Made by a program: the position numbers and the translations under genes. Source: Gordonia sputi NBRC 100414 (GTDB lineage Bacteria > Actinomycetota > Actinomycetes > Mycobacteriales > Mycobacteriaceae). Taken from it: a stretch of 64,000 bases of DNA. This document shows, in pieces, positions 17,655 to 26,537 of this stretch (position 1 is its first letter; every line of letters starts with the position of its first letter). A model generated the notes under the pieces. It saw nothing but the letters and a program-made list of their open reading frames with translations. It had not been told where the DNA came from and did no database searches. The DNA lies in NCBI RefSeq assembly GCF_000248055.1, contig NZ_BAFC01000087.1, positions 33,131 to 97,130 of the forward strand, in the 5' to 3' direction.

Positions 17655-18672
17655 CAGCCCCGGCGTAGGAGAGGCCCGCGCCGAACCCGAGCAGCAGCGC
17701 GGTCTGGCCGCCCTTGGCCTTGCCGGTGGCCAGCATCTCTTCCATCGCGAGCGGGATCGACGCCGCCGACGTGTTGCCGGTGTTCTCGATGTCGTTGGCC
17801 ATCGGCAGGTCGTCGGGGAAGCCCAGGTTCTTCTTCATCAAGTCGTTGATCCGAGCGTTCGCCTGGTGGGGTACGAACACCTCGATGTCGTCGATACCGA
17901 TGCCGGACTGCTCGATGACCGACGACAGCGCCTTGGGCAGTGTGATTGCCGCCCAGCGGAAGACGCGTGAACCCTCCATCGTGACCACCATGCGGCCGAC
18001 GGGCTCGGTCTCCGGATCCTTGTGCTGGTACTCCTGAGCGCGATCCATGTACTCGGGAATGTCGTAGTTCTGGCCGATCGCCTCGGCGTTCTCGCCGTCG
18101 GAACCCCAGACGGTAGGGGAGATCCCGTTGTCGTCACTCGGTCCGACGACGACCGCGCCGGCGCCGTCGCCGAAGATGAATGCGGTGTTGCGGTCGGTGG
18201 GCTCCATGACGACCGACATCGTCTCGACGCCGACGACAAGCACGTACTCGGCTGAGCCCGCGCGCACGGTGTCGGCCGCGACGCCCAGGGCGTAGCCGAA
18301 GCCGCCGCATCCCGCGGCGATGTCGTAGGCGGGAATTCCGTTGAGGCCGATGTCGTAGGCCACGATCGGGCCGCCGTGCGGGATCTTGGTCTTCCAGCTG
18401 TTGGTGGCCAGAATCAGCGCACCGATCTTGTCCTTGTCGATCCCGGAGTTCTCGATGGCCCGCTCGGCTGCGGCTGCGGCCATCGACCGCGCGGTCTCGT
18501 CGCCGCTGATCCACCGGCGATTCCGGATGCCGCTGCGCTCGAAGATCCACTGATCCGAACTGTCGAGAACCTCGCACACCTCATCGTTGCTGACCAGGCG
18601 CTTCGGTCGGTACGCGCCGATGCCCAACATCGCTACGTTCTGATGGCCTGTGTTGGCGGCGATGACGGTCAC
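17602..18672 (-). CDS. Beta-ketoacyl-ACP synthase III family protein (second of two)
   Basis: 356 residues from GTG 18672, preceded by GAAGGGAAG. The KAS III triad is Cys122 (AAGCGGFGYA), His269 (VPHQANAR) and Asn300 ([10 protein letters not shown]). Compared with the first copy it carries an insertion of about 15 residues near residue 205-220 (EYMDRAQEYQHKD). The near-identical N-terminal spacing shows that the two are paralogues. Convergent with the DrrAB operon, whose last codons are 60 bases away; the end of this gene is duplicated there. Confidence 0.85.
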   Translation of the reverse strand: MTVIAANTGHQNVAMLGIGAYRPKRLVSNDEVCEVLDSSDQWIFERSGIRNRRWISGDETARSMAAAAAERAIENSGIDKDKIGALILATNSWKTKIPHGGPIVAYDIGLNGIPAYDIAAGCGGFGYALGVAADTVRAGSAEYVLVVGVETMSVVMEPTDRNTAFIFGDGAGAVVVGPSDDNGISPTVWGSDGENAEAIGQNYDIPEYMDRAQEYQHKDPETEPVGRMVVTMEGSRVFRWAAITLPKALSSVIEQSGIGIDDIEVFVPHQANARINDLMKKNLGFPDDLPMANDIENTGNTSAASIPLAMEEMLATGKAKGGQTALLLGFGAGLSYAGAVVTLPPAPKVSSFDDLG

Positions 18673-18823
18673 GCGTACTTCCCTTCGACAAACGGATCAC
18701 GCAGCGGATAGCCCTGCGTCCGAAAAGAGTGTAGGCCCCGCCACATCCGGTGACGAACAAGGCCGCTTCTCACGGCTCCTGCTCGCCCCGGCCGTCGAGT
18801 GCGTCTCAGCGGTTGAGGGGGTA

Positions 18824-20659
18824 TCAGCCGTTGATCGGCCAGAACACCGGGACCAGGGTCACGGTGACGATCAGCCAGCAGATCATCAGCACGATCCCCA
18901 GTCGCCAATAGTCGCCGAAGCGGTATCCGCCCGGATTCATCACGATCATGTTGGCGGGAGTGGCGATCGGTGTCAGCAGGGAAGCGGCGGCTGCGACGCA
19001 GACCACCATGAGCACAGTTCGAGCGTCGACACCGACGTCGGCCGCGGCGACGAGCGCGATCGGAATGACGATCAGCGCGGTGGCGACGTTGGAGATGAAC
19101 TGTCCGAGTGAGGCCGTCAGCACGAACAGCATCGCGAGCAGAAGATACGCACTGTGCCCGGACACGAGGTCGACGATGGGTCGTGCGATCAACTCGGCAC
19201 CGCCACTGCTCGTGATCGCCGCCGACATCGGGATCAGCGCGGCGATCAGAACCAGCGTCGCCCAGGGAACGGCACGATATGCCTGCTCGCTCGACAGCAC
19301 GCGGAACAGCACCATCGCACCCGCGCCGAGTAGGCCGGCGACCACCGGGGGCACGACCCCGCTCGCCAGCAGCGCGATCGTGGCCACCAGGATGACGGCC
19401 GCGCGCGGAGCACTCCGTCCGAGTGGAACCGTCTGCCGCCGAACGGTTTCCGACGACGCGACCACCAGAACGTCCTTGTCGTCGGCCAGTGCGTCGAGCG
19501 CGCCCCACGGTCCGTACACCAGTAGGGCGTCGCCTTCCTGCAGCGTCGACGCGCGGGACGAGACGTCGTCGTTCTGCCTGCGCACCGACAACACGAGCAG
19601 TCCGTCTTCTGCGCGCACCATCCCGCCGAACGCCGGTCGTCCGATCCACGACGAGCGCGGCGGGATCACCAACTCACAGACTCCGTTGTCGCGGTTGATG
19701 AGACTGTCGTGGCGACGACTCATGCGCCTGCCGATGGTGTCCTCGACGGTGAGGTCGGTGTCCCGCGCGAGCGTCTCGACGGCGGTGCCCACGCCGGAGA
19801 CGACGAGTACGTCCGACGGTTCGAGCTTATGCGTCGAACTCAGTACGCGGCCACGTTCGGACTGTGCGGCGACCGTGTCGATCGCGTCGTCGGTGATGGC
19901 GGCGCGGACAGTCTTCCCGACAAGCGTCGACGCCGCTTCGACGTGCAGGCGAAAGGTACGCACGCCGGTCGTCGCCAATCCCGACAATTCATAATGCTCA
20001 ACGACGTCGCGCTGGTATCTGCTGAAATCCTCTGGCAGTGACTGTGATTCGCGACGCGGGATCAGCCGGTCGCCGACAAGCGCGATGACAACCAGCGTCC
20101 CCACGACCAGGGGGACGCCGATGAGGGAGAAGCCGAAGTAGCCGATCGAGGAACCGGTTTGCTCGGTGGCGGCTTCATCGATGATGACGTTGACCGGGCT
20201 GCCGCTCAGCGTGAGCAGTGAACCGGCGCTCGCGGCGAACGCGAGAGGGAGCAGTACGCGCGACGGTGACAGATGCGCCCGCCGCGCGACGGCGACGCTG
20301 ACCGGGACCAACGCTGCCGCTGCGCCGTTAATCGTGATGAGTGGACTCAATGCCGCGGCGAGAACCATGATGGCGGCAACCACCCTGGTGCGTGTGCGAC
20401 CTGCGACGCGCGCCAGCACGCTGCCCAGCCATGCGGTGATTCCCGACGCCTCGAGTCCCTCGCTGATCACGAACAGGGCCGCGATGAAGGCGATGACGCT
20501 CTGACCGAGACCCGAGGTCAGTTCGTCGAACTGCACGAGTCCGAGGAAGTAGAGCGCCAGCGCCGACCCGATGGCGACGAGGCCGACCGGCAGCTTGTTG
20601 ATGATGAACAACACGACCGTGACGCCGAGGACGATGAGGCTCAGGGTGGCGTCCGACAT
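18824..20659 (-). CDS. SLC13/DASS-type anion permease with two TrkA-C domains
   Basis: 611 residues from ATG 20659 (an ATG-like start at 20686 is not preferred). The membrane part begins with helices typical of the citrate/sulfate permease fold (VGLVAIGSALALYFLG) and has an S-N-V-A-T-A loop near the end (ISNVATALIV), the substrate-binding loop of this family. Between the two halves, about residues 200-390, lie two soluble RCK_C/TrkA-C domains (VGKTVRAAI...DVLVVSG and IGRPAFGGM...DALLVYG). This layout matches algal SAC1-like and bacterial sulfate/dicarboxylate permeases. Substrate unknown. Confidence 0.8.
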   Translation of the reverse strand: MSDATLSLIVLGVTVVLFIINKLPVGLVAIGSALALYFLGLVQFDELTSGLGQSVIAFIAALFVISEGLEASGITAWLGSVLARVAGRTRTRVVAAIMVLAAALSPLITINGAAAALVPVSVAVARRAHLSPSRVLLPLAFAASAGSLLTLSGSPVNVIIDEAATEQTGSSIGYFGFSLIGVPLVVGTLVVIALVGDRLIPRRESQSLPEDFSRYQRDVVEHYELSGLATTGVRTFRLHVEAASTLVGKTVRAAITDDAIDTVAAQSERGRVLSSTHKLEPSDVLVVSGVGTAVETLARDTDLTVEDTIGRRMSRRHDSLINRDNGVCELVIPPRSSWIGRPAFGGMVRAEDGLLVLSVRRQNDDVSSRASTLQEGDALLVYGPWGALDALADDKDVLVVASSETVRRQTVPLGRSAPRAAVILVATIALLASGVVPPVVAGLLGAGAMVLFRVLSSEQAYRAVPWATLVLIAALIPMSAAITSSGGAELIARPIVDLVSGHSAYLLLAMLFVLTASLGQFISNVATALIVIPIALVAAADVGVDARTVLMVVCVAAAASLLTPIATPANMIVMNPGGYRFGDYWRLGIVLMICWLIVTVTLVPVFWPING

Positions 20660-20752
20660 TGGACCATCGTTGCACCGAGAGTGCACTCATGCTGCGGTGT
20701 CGGGCAGTGCGTGCCGCTTTTCAGTCAGCGGCGGCGTCGCCGAATCGCGGTA

Positions 20753-21319
20753 TCACCAGGTGTGGACGACGTTCTGCGCTGCCTCGAGACCCGAGGCGAT
20801 CAGCGCCTCGGTGGCGTCGGCGCCGTGCTGGATGAGTAGTTCGACGTCGGCGCGTGCCGACGACGGAAAGGGTTTGAGCACGAAGTCGGCGGGATCCTGG
20901 CGGCCGGGCGGGCGACCAATGCCCAAGCGGACGCGGTAGTAGTCACGCGATCCGAGTGCCTGGCTGATCGAGCGCAGGCCGTTGTGGCCGCCTTCGCCGC
21001 CACCGAGTTTGAGGCGGACGGCACCGAAGTCGATGTCGAGTTCGTCGTGCAGCGCGATCAGATCCGACGGGTTGATCGAGTAGAACTTCGCGAGTGGGCC
21101 GATCTCGCGGCCGGTGGTGTTCATGTACGTGCGTGCACGTGCCACCAACACCGACTGGCCGGCGAGCGTGATGGGTGCCACCATCGCGCCGGAGCGCTTG
21201 TGCACCTTCCATCGCTCGCCGGCCGTCGTGACGAGATGGTCTGCGACCATCGCGCCGATGTTGTGACGCGTCCGCTCATACTTGGAACCGGGATTACCGA
21301 GTCCGACAACAAGTTTCAT
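20753..21319 (-). CDS. pth: Peptidyl-tRNA hydrolase
   Basis: 188 residues with all Pth catalytic blocks: [17 protein letters not shown] (catalytic His about 20), the NTTGRE motif, [11 protein letters not shown] (Asp about 93), and [13 protein letters not shown]. Normal length. It frees peptides from prematurely released peptidyl-tRNA. It lies 50 bases after rplY on the same strand, the usual actinobacterial pair. Confidence 0.95.
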   Translation of the reverse strand: MKLVVGLGNPGSKYERTRHNIGAMVADHLVTTAGERWKVHKRSGAMVAPITLAGQSVLVARARTYMNTTGREIGPLAKFYSINPSDLIALHDELDIDFGAVRLKLGGGEGGHNGLRSISQALGSRDYYRVRLGIGRPPGRQDPADFVLKPFPSSARADVELLIQHGADATEALIASGLEAAQNVVHTW

Positions 21320-21369
21320 GATTCCTGTGTCATCAGTAGTGGCGGAGCGTCGGAAGAGGTGACGCCGAA

Positions 21370-21996
21370 TTACTCGGCCTCGGCCTCAGCGGCGGCGGCG
21401 TCGGCGTCAGCCTGCTCCGCGTCGGTCTCTTCCTCGAGCTCTGCGGCGGTGGTCGCCTCGTTGACTGCGACGATGAGGGTCTCCGGGTCGGTGATGAGCT
21501 CGACGCCCTGGGGGAGGACCAGGTCCGACGCGTGGACCGACGTGCCGACTTCCTTGCCCTCGACGTCGACGACGATCTGCTCGGGAATCGACAGTGCGTC
21601 GGCCTCGATCTCGACGGTGTTGGCGTCCTGGGTGACCAGGGTGCCGGGAGCGGCGTCGCCCTCGACGACGATGGTGACCTCGACGGTGACCTTCTCGCCG
21701 CGCTTGATGACGAGCAGGTCGACGTGCTCGATGTAGTTGCGGATCGGGTGGATGTCGATCTGCTTGGTCAGCGCGAGCTGGCTGGTGCCCTCGATGTCGA
21801 GGTCGAGGACCGCGTTGGTGCCGTTGTTACGCAGGATGGCGGCGAAATCGCGAGCCGGGAGGTTGAGGTGCTGCGGGTCGGTGCCGTGGCCGTACAGCAC
21901 GGCGGGCACGTTGCCTGCGCGACGAGCGCGTCGAGCGGCGCCCTTGCCCTTTTCGGTGCGGGTGGTGACTGCCAGTGCGTTTGCCTGGGTTGCCAT
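21370..21996 (-). CDS. rplY: 50S ribosomal protein L25/general stress protein Ctc
   Basis: 208 residues from ATG 21996, directly after CCAAGGAGAG. The N-terminal L25 domain (about residues 1-95; [16 protein letters not shown] and [12 protein letters not shown]) binds 5S rRNA, and the C-terminal TL5/Ctc domain follows. The last 40 residues are extremely acidic with Ala/Glu repeats, typical of actinobacterial L25. It is followed by pth. An in-frame start at 22158 would add a positively charged tail with no homology and is rejected. Confidence 0.93.
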   Translation of the reverse strand: MATQANALAVTTRTEKGKGAARRARRAGNVPAVLYGHGTDPQHLNLPARDFAAILRNNGTNAVLDLDIEGTSQLALTKQIDIHPIRNYIEHVDLLVIKRGEKVTVEVTIVVEGDAAPGTLVTQDANTVEIEADALSIPEQIVVDVEGKEVGTSVHASDLVLPQGVELITDPETLIVAVNEATTAAELEEETDAEQADADAAAAEAEAE

Positions 21997-22232
21997 GTGA
22001 CTCTCCTTGGTGGTTCGGCCGCGTCTGTGCGTGCAGCCGGGTGGTCGGTGCTCGGCGCTCTGTGGCAGTTCCGCAGGCCGACAATCCACGACCACCTGCG
22101 GAAAGTCGAGTCCGCAAGGAGATGTGCGATGGTCGCGCCGATTACGGTGACTGCTCACCCTCGCCGAGACAACCCGTCAAGAATAGACGACGACCTGCGG
22201 TGAAGTCACATCGCGCACCGTACGGTGACACC

Positions 22233-22688
22233 ATGACCTCTCGTACCCCTGATCGCGTCGTCACCGACTTCCTCGACGCGCTCGCCCGCGACGACAGTTC
22301 CGCAGCCATGGCCGACCTCGACGACAACATCGTCTACACCAATGTCGGACTGCCGACGATCCGTGGCAAACGCAACGTCGCCAAGGTCTTCGGTGCCATG
22401 GACGCGTCGTCATTCGCCGGATTCGACTACGGGATCATCAACATCGCCACCGACGACACGGTGGTGCTCACCGAGCGGATCGACGAGATCCGGCTCGGTC
22501 CCGTGCGAATCCGGTTCTGGGTGTGCGGGCGCTTCGAGGTTCTCGACGGTGCGATCGCCGTGTGGCGCGACTACTTCGACTTCTGGGACATCACCAAGGG
22601 CTTCGTGCGTGGACTGGTGGGTGTCGTCGTTCCGTCGGCGGTGCAGTCGCTACCCGCGCGCACGGTCGACGCCCCCGGGATCATCTAA
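22233..22688 (+). CDS. Limonene-1,2-epoxide hydrolase family protein
   Basis: 151 residues from ATG 22233. The fold is the small NTF2-like LEH type. Residues matching the LEH catalytic set are visible: Tyr35 and Asn37 in VYTNVG, Arg82 and Asp84 in ERIDEI, and Asp113 or Asp116 in WRDYFD. The mycobacterial homologue (EphG-type) acts on epoxides of sterol or fatty-acid type; the true substrate is unknown. It is convergent with eutC (11-base gap). Confidence 0.8.
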   Translation: MTSRTPDRVVTDFLDALARDDSSAAMADLDDNIVYTNVGLPTIRGKRNVAKVFGAMDASSFAGFDYGIINIATDDTVVLTERIDEIRLGPVRIRFWVCGRFEVLDGAIAVWRDYFDFWDITKGFVRGLVGVVVPSAVQSLPARTVDAPGII

Positions 22689-22699
22689 AGCCCCGCGAC

Positions 22700-23488
22700 C
22701 TAGCCGAGTTCGCCCTGCGCAGCGGCAGCGGCGACGGCGGGGTCGGCAGACGAGGTGTCTTTGAGTGCGACGCCCGACGCGCCGAGTTGCCGTGCCCCGG
22801 ACACCAGTGCTTCGACGATCCGGGCGGCGTCGCGGTATCCGAGCCCGTCCGGCGGATGGATGTTGGAGATGCAATTGCGTTCGGAGTCACGACGTCCCGG
22901 CTCCGGACGATAGGTCAGGTAGATGCCGAGGCTGTCGGCGACGGACAGTCCCGGGCGTTCCCCGATGATCACGAGAAGGATCTCGACGCCGAGCGCCTCC
23001 CCGATGTGATCGCCGAGCGCGACGCGTGCCTGGGTGGCAACGACCGGCGGAGCGATCGAGAATTGCGGCGAGAGTCCGGCAGCGATCGTATCGACGAGCG
23101 TGACCGCGTGCGTGTCCACCGCCGTCGCCGACAAGCCGTCGGCGATCACGAAACCGATTTCGGCACCTGAATGTTGCACTGCGGAAAGGTCATTCGGGAT
23201 TCGGCCGAGGTCGGGTCGGCGCAGATACTCCGCCCGCGACGACGCCTGACTCGTGACGACCGCCGGCTCGCCCAACCCCAGCCCCTTCAGACCGTCGACG
23301 ACGCCGTCGGAGTCCATCGGGGTGTGCACGGCGTCGCGTGCTGCCGCGTGATCGGCCTGGAACTGCAGCACATCAGCACTCGACAGCGCATTTCCGCTGC
23401 GCTGCAAGCCGATTCGGGCCTGGGTGAGTCCGCGCATCGATTTCCACGGATCGACCGACGGGATTGATTGCGTCTCGGGCGTGTTCAC
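22700..23488 (-). CDS. eutC: Ethanolamine ammonia-lyase small subunit
   Basis: 262 residues from GTG 23488. The start overlaps the eutB stop (GTGA), so the two are coupled. Family landmarks are the N-terminal DPWKSMRGLTQARIGLQRSG, SRAEYLRRPDLGR, the FVIADGLSA block, and the conserved C-terminal ERNCISNIHPPDGL containing the Cys near the cobalamin site. With EutB it forms the B12-dependent enzyme that splits ethanolamine into acetaldehyde and ammonia. No reactivase (EutA) or shell genes are in the window. Confidence 0.95.
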   Translation of the reverse strand: MNTPETQSIPSVDPWKSMRGLTQARIGLQRSGNALSSADVLQFQADHAAARDAVHTPMDSDGVVDGLKGLGLGEPAVVTSQASSRAEYLRRPDLGRIPNDLSAVQHSGAEIGFVIADGLSATAVDTHAVTLVDTIAAGLSPQFSIAPPVVATQARVALGDHIGEALGVEILLVIIGERPGLSVADSLGIYLTYRPEPGRRDSERNCISNIHPPDGLGYRDAARIVEALVSGARQLGASGVALKDTSSADPAVAAAAAQGELG

Positions 23489-24891
23489 GACGCCGCCAGT
23501 CCGCGCAGCGCCGACGTCTGCGGGTCGAGTGGCACGACGTGGCCGCCGTCGTCGGCCATGCCGATCGTCTGCATCCACTCCTCGAATTCCGGTGCGGCGC
23601 GCAGGCCCAGGACGTCGCGCAGGTAGAGCACGTCGTGAAAAGACAGGCTCTGGTAGCCGAGCATGATGTCGTCGGCGCCCGGCACGGTGATGACGAATCC
23701 GACTCCGGCCATCCCGAGCAGGCTCAGCAGCGTGTCCATGTCGTTCTGGTCGGCCTCGGCGTGGTTGGTGTAGCAGACGTCGACGCCCATCGGCAGCCCG
23801 AGAAGCTTGCCGCAGAAGTGATCTTCGAGTCCCGCGCGGATGATCTGCTTGCCGTCGAAGAGATACTCGGGGCCGATGAATCCGACGACGGTGTTGACCA
23901 GCAGGGGTTCCAGCGACCGGGCGACCGCGTAGGCGCGCGCCTCGAGGGTTTGCTGGTCGACGGGCCGGCCACCGGTCCCGAGGTGAGCGCCTGCCGACAG
24001 TGCCGAGCCCTGCCCGGTTTCGAGATACATCACGTTGTCGCCGACGGTCCCGCGGTGCAACGACCGCCCGGCCTCATTGCCTTCGTTGAGAACTGCCAGG
24101 TCGACGCCGAATCCGCGGTTGGCGCCCTCGGTGCCCGCGATCGACTGGAAGACCAGGTCGACCGGCGCGCCCGCCTCGACCAAGCCGATCGTCGTGGTGA
24201 CATGCGAGAGCACGCACGACTGCATCGGAATGTCGAAACGCTGCCGCACGTCGTCGAGGAGTTCGAGCAGCGTCGACGTCGCCTGTGGTGAGTCGGTTGC
24301 CGGGTTGATTCCGACGACGGCGTCGCCGCAACCGAGTAGTAGCCCATCGAGCAGACCGGCGGCGATACCCCTCGGATCGTCGGTCGGGTGGTTGGGCTGC
24401 AGTCGGGTGGCCAGTCGTCCCGGCAGCCCGATGGTGGTGCGGAATCCGGCGGTGACCTCCATCCGCCGCGCGACCGCGATCAGATCCTGATTGCGCATCA
24501 GCTTGCTGACAGCGGCAACCATCTCCGGGGTCAACCCGGGCGACACCGCCTGCAGCCGCTGCGTCCCCCCGGGCGCAACGACCTGTTCGAGCAGCCAGTC
24601 ACGCAGGCCGCCGACCGTCAGGTGCGAGATGGGTGCGAATGCCTCGCGGTCGTGGGTGTCGATGATCAGGCGCGTCACCTCGTCGGACTCGTACGGGACG
24701 AGCATTTCCTCGAGGAACACGGTGAGTGGGAGGTCGGCGAGCACCCATGCCGCCGCCGCGCGCTCGGCGTCGGATTGTGCTGCGCACCCGGCCAATTCGT
24801 CGCCAGAACGTGCCGGCGTGGCTTTGGCCATCACGTCGATGAGATCGGCGAACTGATAGGTGTGTCCGCGAAGTGAATGGCTGTAGGTCAC
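23485..24891 (-). CDS. eutB: Ethanolamine ammonia-lyase large subunit
   Basis: 468 residues from GTG 24891, overlapping the permease stop (GTGA). Typical EutB features: YQFADLIDVMAKATPARSGDELAG at the start, VGINPATDS, SVLSH-like CVLSHVTTT, then IAGTEGANRGFGVDLAVL, the FIGPEYLFDGKQIIRAGLEDHFCGKL active-site region and a DVCYTNHAEADQND stretch. Full length. It is the cobalamin-dependent catalytic subunit; its substrate enters through the permease encoded just upstream. It sits between eutC and the permease in one operon. Confidence 0.96.
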   Translation of the reverse strand: MTYSHSLRGHTYQFADLIDVMAKATPARSGDELAGCAAQSDAERAAAAWVLADLPLTVFLEEMLVPYESDEVTRLIIDTHDREAFAPISHLTVGGLRDWLLEQVVAPGGTQRLQAVSPGLTPEMVAAVSKLMRNQDLIAVARRMEVTAGFRTTIGLPGRLATRLQPNHPTDDPRGIAAGLLDGLLLGCGDAVVGINPATDSPQATSTLLELLDDVRQRFDIPMQSCVLSHVTTTIGLVEAGAPVDLVFQSIAGTEGANRGFGVDLAVLNEGNEAGRSLHRGTVGDNVMYLETGQGSALSAGAHLGTGGRPVDQQTLEARAYAVARSLEPLLVNTVVGFIGPEYLFDGKQIIRAGLEDHFCGKLLGLPMGVDVCYTNHAEADQNDMDTLLSLLGMAGVGFVITVPGADDIMLGYQSLSFHDVLYLRDVLGLRAAPEFEEWMQTIGMADDGGHVVPLDPQTSALRGLAAS

Positions 24892-26327
24892 GAGAGTCCC
24901 TCTTCGGCGTCGGCAATGGCCTCGAACTCTTCGTCGGCACTGGCGAAGACCAGCCGCTTGCGGCTGTAGAGGCCAAAATACGCCATGAAGAGGGCGAACA
25001 CGATGAGACAGCCGGTTGCCGCCTTGATGTCGACGAGGAAGGTGGCCACGAGCGCGAGCACTGCGATGACGAGCGCGAACGCCGTCGTCACGATGCCGCC
25101 CGGCGTCCGGTACGGGCGTGCCAGTTCTGGCTCCCGGATGCGCAGCACGATGTGGCTGATCATCATCAGCACATAGCTCAGCGCCGCACCGAAGACGGCC
25201 ATGTTGAGCAGCATGGCGCCCTGCCCGGTCAGCGACAGGATGAAGCCGACGATGCCGGGCACGATGAGGGCCAACGTCGGGGACTTGCGGGAGTTGGTCA
25301 CCGACAACGACTTCGGCAGGTAGCCCGCGCGCGAGAGTGCAAAGAGCTGTCGCGAGTAGGCGTAGATGATCGAGAAGAAGCTCGCCACCAGGCCTGCGAG
25401 ACCGATGTAGTTGACGACGGTGTGCGCGGTACCGCTGCCCAACGCCTCGACCAACGGGTTGCCCGAAGTCTGCATGGCCGACGCCCCGCCCGCGCCGGGC
25501 ACCATAAACAGCACCAGCGCGCACGTGCAGATCAGCGCACACATGGCAGCGATGATCCCGCGCGGCACATTGCGAGCGGGGTTCTTGGCCTCCTCTGCGG
25601 CGAGGGGCACACCTTCGACGGCGAGGAAGAACCAGATCGCGAACGGGATGGCTGCCCAGATGCCGAGGTATCCGTGGGGGAGGAAGGAGTTCGCGCCCGC
25701 CGCGTCCGTCGGAGCGATATCGGTGAGGTTCGACCACGAGAAGTCGCCGATCGCCGCAATAGCGAACACGATCAGCCCGGCGAGTGCGATGGCGGTGATC
25801 ACGAACATCACCTTCAATGCTTCGCCGACACCTGCGAGGTGCACGCCGATGAAGATGGCGTAGACCACGAGGTACACCCACCAGCCGTCGGTGATCCCGA
25901 ACAGGTGCAGTGATTCGACGTATGCGCCGATGAAGGTGGCGATCGCCGCGGGCGCGATTGCGTACTCGATCAGGACCGCGGTGCCGGTCGCCATTCCGCC
26001 CCACGTGCCGAGAGCCCGGCGGGCGAAGGTGTATCCGCCTCCTGCCGCGGGTAGGGCCGAGCTCATCTCGGCCATGCCGAGCACCATCGCGAAATACATC
26101 GCGGCGATGATGACGGCCGCGATCGCCAGGCCGCCGAAGCCGCCCTGCTCGAGCCCGAAGTTCCACCCGGAGTAGTCGCCGCTGATGACGTAGCTGACTC
26201 CGAGGCCCGCGAGCAGCACCCACCCGGCCGTGCCGGTCTTGAGTCGACGTTTGTCGAGGTAGTCGGTCGAACTCGCGGTCGACGACGTGGCAGCCGTGGT
26301 GCCGCCTCCGGACTCGATTGTGCTCAT
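24888..26327 (-). CDS. Ethanolamine permease (APC superfamily)
   Basis: 479 residues with 12 predicted helices. The N-terminal cytoplasmic segment ends in LKTGTAGWVLLAGLGVSYVISGDYSGWNFG, the typical opening of Eat-type ethanolamine permeases; GMAEMSSALPAAGGGYTFARRALG follows. The GTGA overlap with eutB links transport to degradation. The ATG is at 26327. It is transcribed away from a second APC permease, with a 27-bp dyad in the gap. Confidence 0.88.
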   Translation of the reverse strand: MSTIESGGGTTAATSSTASSTDYLDKRRLKTGTAGWVLLAGLGVSYVISGDYSGWNFGLEQGGFGGLAIAAVIIAAMYFAMVLGMAEMSSALPAAGGGYTFARRALGTWGGMATGTAVLIEYAIAPAAIATFIGAYVESLHLFGITDGWWVYLVVYAIFIGVHLAGVGEALKVMFVITAIALAGLIVFAIAAIGDFSWSNLTDIAPTDAAGANSFLPHGYLGIWAAIPFAIWFFLAVEGVPLAAEEAKNPARNVPRGIIAAMCALICTCALVLFMVPGAGGASAMQTSGNPLVEALGSGTAHTVVNYIGLAGLVASFFSIIYAYSRQLFALSRAGYLPKSLSVTNSRKSPTLALIVPGIVGFILSLTGQGAMLLNMAVFGAALSYVLMMISHIVLRIREPELARPYRTPGGIVTTAFALVIAVLALVATFLVDIKAATGCLIVFALFMAYFGLYSRKRLVFASADEEFEAIADAEEGLS

Positions 26328-26440
26328 GAACGCGCCTTTCGTGCGGAGGCGAGATCACCGTCGGTCTCGCTGCTTAATCGATTCCGGCAGAACGGTACGG
26401 GGTGTGTGTCACGTCACAATGGCACCAAGGTAAGGGCGGC

Positions 26441-26467
26441 TGAGAAATGGGAGAGCTGGATTTCTCA
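26441..26467. promoter_or_regulatory. Candidate operator in the divergent eut/APC-permease gap
   Basis: TGAGAAAT (26441-26448) and its exact complement ATTTCTCA (26460-26467) are separated by 11 bases. The site lies about 70 bases from the start of the second permease and 115 from the eut operon. No cobalamin riboswitch-like structure is visible in the gap. A natural partner would be the IclR-type regulator encoded at 28078, but that link is inference. Confidence 0.45.
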
Positions 26468-26537
26468 CGCGGGTTAACACGCTGGAAACACGAAAACGAT
26501 GCGTCGCAACGAGCGCTCCGTCACGGTAGAGGGCGCT

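Noticed and set aside
23485..26358. A 957-residue minus-strand open frame covering eutB and the permease region
   Set aside because: Its N-terminal half is a shifted-frame reading of the permease gene; the real eutB starts at GTG 24891.
26328..26537. Cobalamin riboswitch upstream of the eut operon
   Set aside because: No B12-box-like sequence or long structured leader is visible in the 210-base gap; only a simple dyad is present.
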